From NCBI GenBank assembly GCA_002317325.1, contig DCJB01000083.1:1-25655 (forward strand): DNA of 25,655 nt, given 5' to 3'. Source of the stretch: Bacteroidales bacterium UBA1711 (GTDB lineage: Bacteria > Bacteroidota > Bacteroidia > Bacteroidales > P3). Positions 16,501 through 24,154 of this stretch are shown one piece after another. Under the pieces are notes generated by a model. That model did not search any database. It was not told the DNA's origin and saw only the letters and a list, made by a program, of their open reading frames with translations. Position 1 is the first letter of the stretch. Each line of letters opens with the position of its first letter. A program made the translations under genes and the position numbers.

Positions 16501-16757
16501 TCTTTGGTATGCTGCACGATGTGGCGGTCATACTCATAGAGCTGTGCCTCGTCTATCTTGTAGCCGGCATACAGATGTGCCTTCAGGGCATGGAAGATGT
16601 GGCTCGTGCCTTCATCGTCCACCCCCTCTAAGGCAGGATCCTTCAGGTCCTCGCTCATAGCCGCAAGGTCCTTGCAGCCGAAGAGGCTCAGTATGTATTT
16701 GAACAGCACCAGCGCCTCTTGCAGCTTTGGCGGCTGTTTGGTTTGTTTCTTTGCCAT
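13533..16757 (-). CDS. Type III Res-like DEAD/DEAH helicase with C-terminal PD-(D/E)xK nuclease
   Basis: This is the probable restriction subunit of the operon. ATG at 16757 (MAKKQTKQPPKLQ) is preferred over the one at 16790, because it follows the upstream stop by five bases where the other overlaps it by 28. The 1074-residue product has Walker A ATGSGKT at 160-166, the helicase motif II variant LVDEGHRG, YSATFGQAI (motif III) and a RecA-like second domain with LFGRGVRLKG. Near the end, YPDFILW with D973 and FIDPKG with D990-x-K992 form a PD-DxK nuclease site, as in type III Res subunits. It would translocate on or loop DNA by ATP hydrolysis and cut it. Its TGA overlaps the ATG of the deacetylase gene. 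Confidence 0.82.
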   Translation of the reverse strand: MAKKQTKQPPKLQEALVLFKYILSLFGCKDLAAMSEDLKDPALEGVDDEGTSHIFHALKAHLYAGYKIDEAQLYEYDRHIVQHTKEINERRKDKITWKYYQYLALLFTEVYLDRFFADKQALLAGINRFLTDDFNFRQETWHEMPDFTEDDLNKLAFWCATGSGKTLMLHVNIKQYLYYAEKYRAKKLNRILILTPNEGLSNQHIEELTASGFTAFLFSKQGRGGLFQGKDSVEVIDVNKLAETDGDKTVAVDSFEGNNLVLVDEGHRGSGGEVWKGYRNKLTQDGFSFEYSATFGQAIAAQSGAARTALLQEYGKATLFDYSYRYFYNDGYGKDYRIMNMASWDDEELLNMYLTAYLLCLYEQTLAYEASPLVKNRFLIARPLGIFVGGSVNAVRTVRGRDVSDVTQILLFIQAFVDHPEEFIGYIKRLLNPDDGIKNSHGYSLFANSFMMVKDGMCLGEEQKHAEETYRKMLKCLFHSEVPNARLHIDKQKGGDEEIGLRIGNGDYFGVINVGDSSKLLALCEENGLLTETKEFGQLSLFSGINKEDSTVNVLIGSKKFNEGWSSWRVSVMGLMNVGRSEGSEIIQLFGRGVRLKGFQYSLKRSSKLDSSYNPGNLPRGLRDIETLNIFGVRADYMDTFRKYLEDEGLPANEEVYVPIEIPTVNLLGDAKLKVVRLKKGYDFKKTVVVQPLDMIDATLIKLDWTPKVEAIYSGGARVETAVVAKLGKLTKEHLSLIDWRKVFFALQQMKNERSWWNMELSVEMLQTLMQNPKWYELTIQEADLEFRDFGRDVARWEEIAIALLRAYIDRTYKRNKGKWESQYMETVYVDQNDPNFFEEYTVEVRQDQNEWIEKLKELREQILSGNLERDFSIYGRWIQALRFDRHLYFPLLCLRDKDSNGKKILRDQYTNEPLIKISPVALNVGESTFVEQARKYYEAHKDDVLAGKEVYLLRNESRKGIGFFEASNFYPDFILWVNDGEKQHVTFIDPKGLRNLHGPNDPKIQLFNLLKTEVEPSLNDASITLDCYIISETKSREIDWWFDGDDEKFEENHVLFKDDEKYMEKLFGKIIKK

Positions 16758-16762
16758 GATGA

Positions 16763-17890
16763 CTATTCTTTCTTCTGGTCGTTTACACAATCAGCAGAGG
16801 CCTTCTGCTGAATTTCTTTCAGTTCTGCCACTGTTCTTTCCACCACCTCTTGCAGTTGGTATGTGGCTACTCCAAGCGGTTTGTTGATATCCTGCAGCGA
16901 CCATTCTACAATGGTTTTATCATACGATTGGCAGATTATCAGTCCTACCGTAGCATTGTCACCCTCTCCGCGCAGCAGCTTATCCGCAGCCGTGACATAG
17001 AAGTTAATCTTTCCGGCAAACTCCGGGGCAAAACTTACTGCTTTCAGATCGACCACCACATAGCGTTTCTGTGGAATATGATAGAACACCAGATCGGGGA
17101 AATAAGACTGTCCGTCCGGCATACGCAGTTCCATCTGTCGTCCTACAAATGCAAAACCCTTACCCAGTTCAAGCAGGAATCGGGTGATGTTCGTTACCAA
17201 TGCATTCTCCAGATCCTTCTCCTTATATCCCTGCTGCATGGTCAGGAAATTGAAGTTGTAGGGGTCCTTCAGTATCTCTTGTGCCAATTGAGATTCAGGA
17301 ACAGGCAGACGTGACTCAAAATTGGTCACCGCATTCCCCATTCGTTTATAGAGCCCAGATTGGATGTTATCTTCCAGCATGCGTCGGCTCCAGTTTCCTT
17401 CTATGGTTTGATGGATGTAGAAAACGGCTTCCTCTTGGGTCTGAGTCTTGGTGAATATCAGCACATGATGAAACCAAGGAATACGGCCAAACATTTCCGG
17501 CATCGGCAATTGGTCAGCAGGCTGCTGACTAAATTGGTCACCAAGCTGGTGACTGATTGTATCTGCATGATAATAAAACTCATACCAGCGCTTCATGTAC
17601 TTGATGTTGGTATCAGAGAATCCTGTCTCGCCTGGAAAGGCGTTGCGCATATCCAAGGCAAACTGGCGCACCACACCTTTTCCCCATTTCTCTTCCGGGT
17701 GAAGGGCCACAAGGTCACGTCCGATGCTCCAATAGAGTTCGAGCATAGAGGTATTGACCTGCAGAATGGCCTTGGCTTGTGCTTGCTTGACACGCGTCTT
17801 GACTTCAGTGAGCCACTTCACATACTCGCTGTCGGGTGTCATCCCTGTGCGGAACACAAATTCCGGTTTGTTCTTTTCTTCTGTTGCCAT
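16763..17890 (-). CDS. DUF1016 / YhcG family PD-(D/E)xK nuclease
   Basis: This 375-residue protein has the two-part architecture of the YhcG family. The N-terminal helical domain contains LYWSIGRDL (53-60), WGKGVVRQFALDM (69-81) and FSDTNIKYMKRWYEFY (91-106). The C-terminal nuclease domain contains FVGRQMEL, YFPDLVFYH with D266, VVVDLK with D281-x-K283, and GKINFYVTAAD. These are the expected metal and catalytic residues. DUF1016 proteins are frequent passengers in restriction loci and defence islands. The start is three bases after the methyltransferase stop and the stop is five bases before the Res-like start, so it is inside the operon and not beside it. It gives the locus a second, independent nuclease. 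Confidence 0.87.
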   Translation of the reverse strand: MATEEKNKPEFVFRTGMTPDSEYVKWLTEVKTRVKQAQAKAILQVNTSMLELYWSIGRDLVALHPEEKWGKGVVRQFALDMRNAFPGETGFSDTNIKYMKRWYEFYYHADTISHQLGDQFSQQPADQLPMPEMFGRIPWFHHVLIFTKTQTQEEAVFYIHQTIEGNWSRRMLEDNIQSGLYKRMGNAVTNFESRLPVPESQLAQEILKDPYNFNFLTMQQGYKEKDLENALVTNITRFLLELGKGFAFVGRQMELRMPDGQSYFPDLVFYHIPQKRYVVVDLKAVSFAPEFAGKINFYVTAADKLLRGEGDNATVGLIICQSYDKTIVEWSLQDINKPLGVATYQLQEVVERTVAELKEIQQKASADCVNDQKKE

Positions 17891-17893
17891 AGA

Positions 17894-20800
17894 TTATGCC
17901 TCCTCAAACATACGTTTCGCAAATTCCTCTTCGGTCAGCACTACCTTCCAATGCTCTTCGTCACGACGGAGGTTGGGCAGGGTGTTGTCGCCATTCACAT
18001 AGATAAGGTCGAACTCCGTGTCGCGGGTGCGGAAGTCCATACGCTCGAAGAACGCGTTCAGCTCGTCGTTACCAATCTCTTTGCAGTTGCGCCAAATGAC
18101 GAGTGTGCGGAGGCCTTCGCGATGGGTGCGACCGGTCACCACGCAGATGTTGTCCTGGCGGTACCAGTCCTCGGTCTCTACGTTCAGGCCGATGAGGTAG
18201 TTGAAGGTCTCCACCATATCCACTTGTGTTGGAACAAGTTCATTGTCCTTGGTGGTCTTCAGCGTCATGGCAAACGGGTTCTCGAACATCTTCAGGTTCA
18301 AGAGCGAGTCGCGTGTCTCGGTGTCGAGCATGTAGCCAAGCATGTAGCTCTCCTTGAAGTGCGAACCACCTTCCCAGTTGGCCACCATCTGCTGTGGTGT
18401 CTTCAGCTCAAGGTTGTTCAGCGTGTCTTCGTATTGCTCCAGGCGGAGGTATTTGAAGCATTGGCTGATGCCTTGGCGAGAGACGGGCTTGCCGTCCTTC
18501 CAGTCGGGGGAGTAGATTGCTTTTTCCGTTCTTGGGCGTGTAGCTGTTGAAAAATAATTACCCATTTCACAAAGGATAAACTTACGATTCCCCTCGTCCT
18601 TTCTATTTAATTCTATTACCGCATGTGCTGTAGTTCCTGATCCGCCAAAATAATCCAGGATTATCTCATTAGGATTCTCTCTAACTGCCAATCCTATGCA
18701 ATCTTTTACAGCATGGATCGATTTAGGGAATGAGAAAACTGGCTTATCAAACATTTTCGTTAGCAAGTTTGTACCATGCTCCTTAGCGCTATAAGAACTA
18801 TCTGTCCATATCGTTTTATAATTAATAGCTGTTTTAGTCCTAATAACTTCAAGTAACTTTGTGTTTCTGTTTATCTTAACACTAAGTTCTGAAATAATAT
18901 CCCCTACCGTATCATGACCAAAAAGCCATTTTCTTTCAACCCCTTCTCCATCAATTGGATAAATTGCAATTCTGCCATCTTCTTCAAGTTCATTTGCAGA
19001 AGAAGGATGGAAATCGTCATCACATACTTCACCAATTCCTACGACAAGGTTATTTTTTACATATATAGGATAAAAACATGTTTTACCACTTGTACGTAGA
19101 TAATTACCACCCTCACCCTTTGCGCCATTCATAAAGCCACGAACATCTGCAGATTCTTCGTCTCGCAACTCTTTCGCAAGCATATTAGGCTCATCTTGGA
19201 AATAGCAATGTACGTATTCACCCGTTGTGGAAAAATTCTTTCCTTGTTGTCCTGATGGATTAATCAAGATAGATAAGTCTGCTTTTCCAGAAAAATCGCA
19301 GAAAATTTCGTCACATAAGTTCATTAGACGAGCATTCTCAACGTCATCAATAGCCACTTCAAATACTCCATCTGTTTTAAGTAAGTTTCTTCCAATAGTT
19401 AATCTGTTTTCCATTAAACTCATCCATGATGCATGTTTGAATGTGTTCTTATACAAAATTTCGCTGGATTTGGCATTGTAGGGAGGATCAATGTATGTAC
19501 ATTTTATACTATTACAATACTTCTCCTGCAACAACTCCAACGCCTGGAAGTTCTCACTATTTATCAGCAACCCATTACATTGCTCATCAATACCCTTGTC
19601 GCCAAGGTGGCTCACGAGCTTGTGCTTGAACTGCGGAGAGAAGAAGGCGGTATCGAGCACGAGGAAAGGATTCTGACGAAGGAACTCCTCGGTGAGAGGG
19701 ACAGAATAAGCCTCGGTCATCATGTCGCCCTTTATCTCGTCGATGGCAAAGAGGCGCACCCATTCCTCACGCTGGCGGTCGTTGCTGCAGATGTCGGCAT
19801 AGAGATCCTCAGGCACACGGTCGAGGGTGATGCAGTAGTCGCTTTGCACCACAAACTTCTTCTTCAGCCACAAACGTTTCTGGAAGTTCTCCAACTGCGC
19901 CAACATGCGGATAATCTTGTCGCCCACTTGCTTGATGGCCTTGATGATGATGAGCTGGTTCTGTATGTGCTCAGCATCGAGGTCGTCGAGCAGCATCACC
20001 TCGTTCTTGATATAGAAGTCCAGTTCACGATGCAGGAAGCCGCCAAGGTCCTTGTGGATGAAGTAGTCGAACGAGTTCTTGGCGGTATAGTCGGTAAGGT
20101 GCTTTTCCAGCAGGGTGCGGTTGGCATCCTTGGCAGTTGGTGCCTTGGTGGTGAGCAGTTCCATGAACGCCTCCGGCACTACGGGCTTTATCGCGGCAAG
20201 CGCCTCGGCAAGGAGTGCATCCTGCTTGGTGGCCTTCGGCATCAGTTCGTAGGTGAAGAAGATGCTCAGTTCGTCACCTTGCTGCTCGAAGCAAGGCTGT
20301 CCATCCACATTGTAGATGGCAAAGCGACGCTCCATGTTGTTTGCCGCCTTGTTGTTGTTCTGCTCGGTGGTGGCATCCTTCAGCACAAAGTGTACCTTGC
20401 GACGGCTCTCGGGCAACACGAAAGTATAGTCGCGGAAGTACTCGGATGACTTGATGTAGTACTGGTCGGCATTGGCCCAATGCAGCTTCACCTCTTCGCC
20501 ATTGTAGGGGATGGCGTAGGTGTTGTCCTTGTAGCGACGCTTGCTGACGAAATCGCCATTGTCGTAGTAACGGCTGAAGAAGGTGACAAGGTGCGAGAAC
20601 ACGTCGTTCTGCAGGGCAGCCGTGTCGGTTGTCTGCTCCAGCTTTGCCTTCAGCTGCTGGTACTCGGGATTGCCCTCGGGCGAAGCGCCAAACGATGCTG
20701 CCTGTGCCTCAATCTCTTTCATGCGGGCTTTCAAAGCAGTGGTATCACCTGCTCCTGCACCAGCCAGTATCTGTGTGACCTGCGGCAGCAGTTCACGCTC

Positions 20801-20929
20801 TAAGAACTGCTGTATGTCCTGACGTTTCTGGTTCATGATGCGGTAGATGCCGAAGTCCAGTTCAGCATGATCCATCATGAATATCTCTTTCAGCTTGCGG
20901 ACGAAACTGTCGTAATAGTTTGTTGCCAT
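17894..20929 (-). CDS. Type III Mod-like (beta-class) site-specific DNA adenine methyltransferase
   Basis: The modification subunit, 1011 residues, would use S-adenosylmethionine to methylate an adenine in a recognition site. The N-terminal half (about 1-460) is helical and begins DSFVRKLKEIFMMDHAELDFGIYRIMNQKR. The catalytic motif IV YIDPPYN is at 479-485 and the SAM-binding motif FGGSG at 761-765, with the target-recognition region between them. This order (IV, recognition, I) is that of beta-class type III Mod enzymes. The stretch from about 18540 to 19510 is far richer in A+T (14/60 G+C in 18841-18900) than either side (33/60 in 18301-18360, 31/60 in 19621-19680), which suggests a swapped recognition domain. 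It starts 33 bases after the SNF2 gene. Confidence 0.88.
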   Translation of the reverse strand: MATNYYDSFVRKLKEIFMMDHAELDFGIYRIMNQKRQDIQQFLERELLPQVTQILAGAGAGDTTALKARMKEIEAQAASFGASPEGNPEYQQLKAKLEQTTDTAALQNDVFSHLVTFFSRYYDNGDFVSKRRYKDNTYAIPYNGEEVKLHWANADQYYIKSSEYFRDYTFVLPESRRKVHFVLKDATTEQNNNKAANNMERRFAIYNVDGQPCFEQQGDELSIFFTYELMPKATKQDALLAEALAAIKPVVPEAFMELLTTKAPTAKDANRTLLEKHLTDYTAKNSFDYFIHKDLGGFLHRELDFYIKNEVMLLDDLDAEHIQNQLIIIKAIKQVGDKIIRMLAQLENFQKRLWLKKKFVVQSDYCITLDRVPEDLYADICSNDRQREEWVRLFAIDEIKGDMMTEAYSVPLTEEFLRQNPFLVLDTAFFSPQFKHKLVSHLGDKGIDEQCNGLLINSENFQALELLQEKYCNSIKCTYIDPPYNAKSSEILYKNTFKHASWMSLMENRLTIGRNLLKTDGVFEVAIDDVENARLMNLCDEIFCDFSGKADLSILINPSGQQGKNFSTTGEYVHCYFQDEPNMLAKELRDEESADVRGFMNGAKGEGGNYLRTSGKTCFYPIYVKNNLVVGIGEVCDDDFHPSSANELEEDGRIAIYPIDGEGVERKWLFGHDTVGDIISELSVKINRNTKLLEVIRTKTAINYKTIWTDSSYSAKEHGTNLLTKMFDKPVFSFPKSIHAVKDCIGLAVRENPNEIILDYFGGSGTTAHAVIELNRKDEGNRKFILCEMGNYFSTATRPRTEKAIYSPDWKDGKPVSRQGISQCFKYLRLEQYEDTLNNLELKTPQQMVANWEGGSHFKESYMLGYMLDTETRDSLLNLKMFENPFAMTLKTTKDNELVPTQVDMVETFNYLIGLNVETEDWYRQDNICVVTGRTHREGLRTLVIWRNCKEIGNDELNAFFERMDFRTRDTEFDLIYVNGDNTLPNLRRDEEHWKVVLTEEEFAKRMFEEA

Positions 20930-20962
20930 GTGTTATCTTTTATATTTGATTCCACAAAAAAT

Positions 20963-23911
20963 CTATATTACCGACCAATGAATGGTGAATAGTGTTTCCT
21001 GTTTTGCTTCTTTATTCAGCGAGTCGTCAATCTGAGCTATCAGTTGGTCTCGCTTTGCTTCTATCTCATCTTCGAGAGCAAAGATATCGCGCCTCTTCTG
21101 CTTCAATGTCCGTTCCAGTGTCTGCAATTCGGACTGTATCTGTCTGCGTTTGCTGTCGTCGGTCTCCTTGCGGAATTCGTTGTTGCGCTCTTTTATCTTC
21201 TGCTTGGTGTCCTTCAAATCCTGTTCCAGACTGTTGGTCTGGTCTTCTGCCCATTGCTCAATCTTGATACTTTCTTCGTCGATAAACTGGCGGTCACGCT
21301 CTCTGATGTCAACATCCAGCTCTTTGCGTTTGGAAAGGACCAGCATCTGGAGTTTCTCTATCATATCCTCCTGTATTGGAGCCGCAATATCGGCTGTGGC
21401 TGTGACGGACATCAGCTTGTCAACAAAGTCCTCGGGCATGGCATTACCGACTGAATCAACAGCCACAGCAATGATTCTGTCCTCGTCCTCCTTGGGTGAT
21501 TTGTAATGGACAAGATTCATCGATAGCACGCCCTTTTTCCCAATAGTTTCCTCTACCACTGACATTTTCTCTGGATGATGGGTGTAATCAAAAACTATGG
21601 TCGTGGCATCTGGCGTTTCGTTCTTCTTTGCTTTACCGATCACATACTGGGCCAACGGATGTCCCGAGCGATAGATATATGCTTTATTCACATCCTTGCC
21701 CATCTGATAAGGGCCGATGTCAAAATGGGTATCGCTATCCTTGGGAGAGGTACGAAGTCTGAATTTGTATTTCTTCTCATCAAGAACAGTAATGTTATTG
21801 TCCAGAACATTGATGGTCAGCTGCCATAGCAGTTGATAGAACATCGAGAGCGCCTGCTCATCAGATGCCTTACGAATGCGGAGTTTGTTGACCACATCGC
21901 GGTCGAAGTTTTCTATCAATCGATGCTTTGTCTCATCCATTGTAGCCTCGATCTGCTGGCGAAGTTCTTCCTGTAGAATGTCAAAGGCCTTATCAATCTC
22001 CTCGGTATTTCTACATGTACTGTAAATGTCAAGAACGCGATGTTCAAAATCGATACCGTCCATTGTGCTTCCCAGCACCTCATCGCTGCTGCCAAACACA
22101 CCCTTGAAAAGATTATATTTTTGGTCGAGCAACTCGTACACACGCTGGTCGGCACGATTAGCCTTATTGATGAAGTTGATTACCACAACATCGTTCTTTT
22201 GACCATAACGATGACAACGTCCAATACGCTGCTCCACCCGTTGAGGGTTCCAAGGCAAATCGAAATTAACCAGGAGGGAACAGAACTGAAGGTTGATACC
22301 CTCGCTTGCCGCCTCGGTGGCTATCATGATTTGGGCCTCTTCACGGAAATAATCCACCAAGGCTTGACGCTTGTCGGCTGTCATTGAGCCAGTCACTCGT
22401 GAGGTGCCTTCGTAGCGTTCTTTCCATGCTTTATATATTTCCTTCGACTTGGGGTCTGTGTTTGACCCATTGAATAGCACTATCTTTCCTGCATACCCAT
22501 TCTCTTCAAGAAGCTGACGCAGATAATGAAGAGTGCGATTGCTCTCCGTAAAGATTAATGCTTTCTCTGCCTGTCCGTTCTGTCTCTTGTCCTTGAAAGC
22601 GATATCCAATGCTTTCAGAAGACATTCTCCTTTCGTGTTGGTGGCTATTCCAAGTGCAAGGTCGTGGATGATATTCAGGTCGTTTATTTCGTCCTTCATC
22701 TCCTGAATATCGGCTGCGGTGTATTCTTTCTTCTCCTGTTCGTCCTCCTCAAACTCTTCATCATCCTCGTCGAGCCATTCTTCGTCGTACGCGTCGAGCT
22801 CTTCAATGTCAGCAGAGAGGTCCGACATCAGATTCTCATCTAATTCAGAATTGTCATCCTTATGCTCTTCCTCATAGTTCTTTACGATAGACACAAGGCG
22901 GTCGATGATGGTTTGCAGAGTGCCTGCAATAGCAAAAGTAGAGGAAGAAAGGAGTTTGTGGAGTACGAGGGTGATGAGGGAACGCTGTGAGCGAGGTAAG
23001 CCAAAGCACTCATCGCGTTGGAGGTATTCGTTGACCATTTCAGCGAGTGTCTGTTCGTCATCGCTCGGGTAATACTCCTGCACCATAGCCTTACGCTCGG
23101 TGTACTTCACGTACTCCTGAACCTCGCTTCTGAGTGTGCGGTGAATAATGGGCTTGATGCGTTCCCGCAACTCGTTATATACGGAATCTTGCCTTAACTC
23201 TGTCTTGCCATATCTGTCTGAAAATCCCTTAAGGCTACCAAAATAGCCATCGTCAATGATTGATATCAATCCATAGAGTTCTTTCACATTATTCTGCAAA
23301 GGAGTTGCCGTAAGGAGCAATTTTTTGGACTCTCGCAGGCCTTCCTTCAATACAATGGCAGTCTTATTGCTTGCCTTATATACATTACGCAACTTGTGGG
23401 CCTCATCAATGACCACCAAATCCCACTTTACACGGTTGATATGTTGAATCTGTTTCTTAGCAAACTGATAAGAGCAGATTACAATATTGTCTTTCTGATC
23501 AAAAGGATTGTGGTAAGTATCAGCAAGTATTCTGTTGAAATTTTTTGATTCCAAAATAACGGAAGGGAGAAAGAACTTCTCCTCAAGTTCCATACTCCAC
23601 TGCTTTCTTAAGGTCGCAGGAACGATTACCAAGATATGGCGCTTGCGCTCTGCCCAATGCTGGGACATTACAATGGCTGCCTCCACCGTCTTTCCCAATC
23701 CCACTTCTTCGGCCAATATCGCACCCATGGAAAGGGGCGACTTAAATGCAAAAAGAGCTGCATCCACCTGATGTGGATTCAGGTCAACCTGAGCCTCAGC
23801 AAGTACAGATGTGAATTTATCGTCATCGCAGGAGCTGCGTTTTCGCTCTAATCTCCATGCAAGATATTTCTGCTGGTGGGGTGTTAGTCTAATGTGTGTA
23901 GTTTCGGCCAT
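20963..23911 (-). CDS. SNF2-family DEAH helicase with C-terminal coiled coil
   Basis: This 982-residue SNF2/RapA-like ATP-driven DNA translocase is the first gene of the restriction operon. Walker A GLGKT is at 71-75, IDEAHKLRN (DEAH 169-172) forms motif II, LLTATPLQNNV motif III, and QRIGRCHRYGQ near 560 motif VI. Between the two motor lobes lies a very acidic insert (about 365-400, Asp/Glu-rich). The last 110 residues (about 870-975) are a heptad-rich coiled coil, likely for dimerisation or partner binding. SNF2 motors next to methyltransferases occur in DISARM (DrmD) and in other restriction-like loci, but no DrmA, DrmB or DrmC is present here. No TAnnTTTG box is visible in front of it. 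Confidence 0.88.
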   Translation of the reverse strand: MAETTHIRLTPHQQKYLAWRLERKRSSCDDDKFTSVLAEAQVDLNPHQVDAALFAFKSPLSMGAILAEEVGLGKTVEAAIVMSQHWAERKRHILVIVPATLRKQWSMELEEKFFLPSVILESKNFNRILADTYHNPFDQKDNIVICSYQFAKKQIQHINRVKWDLVVIDEAHKLRNVYKASNKTAIVLKEGLRESKKLLLTATPLQNNVKELYGLISIIDDGYFGSLKGFSDRYGKTELRQDSVYNELRERIKPIIHRTLRSEVQEYVKYTERKAMVQEYYPSDDEQTLAEMVNEYLQRDECFGLPRSQRSLITLVLHKLLSSSTFAIAGTLQTIIDRLVSIVKNYEEEHKDDNSELDENLMSDLSADIEELDAYDEEWLDEDDEEFEEDEQEKKEYTAADIQEMKDEINDLNIIHDLALGIATNTKGECLLKALDIAFKDKRQNGQAEKALIFTESNRTLHYLRQLLEENGYAGKIVLFNGSNTDPKSKEIYKAWKERYEGTSRVTGSMTADKRQALVDYFREEAQIMIATEAASEGINLQFCSLLVNFDLPWNPQRVEQRIGRCHRYGQKNDVVVINFINKANRADQRVYELLDQKYNLFKGVFGSSDEVLGSTMDGIDFEHRVLDIYSTCRNTEEIDKAFDILQEELRQQIEATMDETKHRLIENFDRDVVNKLRIRKASDEQALSMFYQLLWQLTINVLDNNITVLDEKKYKFRLRTSPKDSDTHFDIGPYQMGKDVNKAYIYRSGHPLAQYVIGKAKKNETPDATTIVFDYTHHPEKMSVVEETIGKKGVLSMNLVHYKSPKEDEDRIIAVAVDSVGNAMPEDFVDKLMSVTATADIAAPIQEDMIEKLQMLVLSKRKELDVDIRERDRQFIDEESIKIEQWAEDQTNSLEQDLKDTKQKIKERNNEFRKETDDSKRRQIQSELQTLERTLKQKRRDIFALEDEIEAKRDQLIAQIDDSLNKEAKQETLFTIHWSVI

Positions 23912-23938
23912 ATATAAATAACGTCGCTATAGTCCTAC

Positions 23939-24154
23939 TTACGACTGATTTTCCACCAATACTGGTACCGGAGGGCGGACTGGGAGGGTGCGGCAGGTCT
24001 CCCCAAAAGCGGCGGCTGCCACCTGACGGAGTACTGCTTCCGCCTTCTGTGCAAGCCCGACTTTCTTGCGTTCCACTTCATTGTTCCAAACCAAATAGTT
24101 GTTCAAATATTTGGTGGACACACCCTTGAACCGTGCAATGAACTTCTTCAGAGG
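23939..24154 (-). pseudogene. C-terminal remnant of an IS1595-like transposase
   Basis: A 71-codon open stretch begins just after an in-frame TGA (24155-24157) and reads KKFIARFKGVSTKYLNNYLV, then W-N. The FKGVSTKYLxNYLxW pattern is what I recall as the end of IS1595-type (ISXO2-like) transposases. The catalytic core and zinc-ribbon are absent, the start is missing, and the last 25 residues look unrelated. The fragment overlaps the stop of the ParB-like gene by five bases. It fills nearly all the space up to the SNF2 gene. It marks past transposition at the edge of the restriction operon. Confidence 0.55.

Noticed and set aside
16758..16790. Upstream ATG at 16790 as start of the Res-like gene
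   Set aside because: It would overlap the DUF1016 gene by 28 bases and add an 11-residue segment; ATG at 16757, five bases after the stop, fits the operon spacing better.
13533..23911. Reading the operon as DISARM
   Set aside because: SNF2 and methylase genes would fit DrmD and DrmMI, but there is no DUF1998 helicase, DUF1998 protein or phospholipase D nuclease, and a Res-like gene is present.
13533..23911. Reading the operon as BREX
   Set aside because: No alkaline-phosphatase-like PglZ, no BrxC-type ATPase and no Lon-like protease are encoded in the window.
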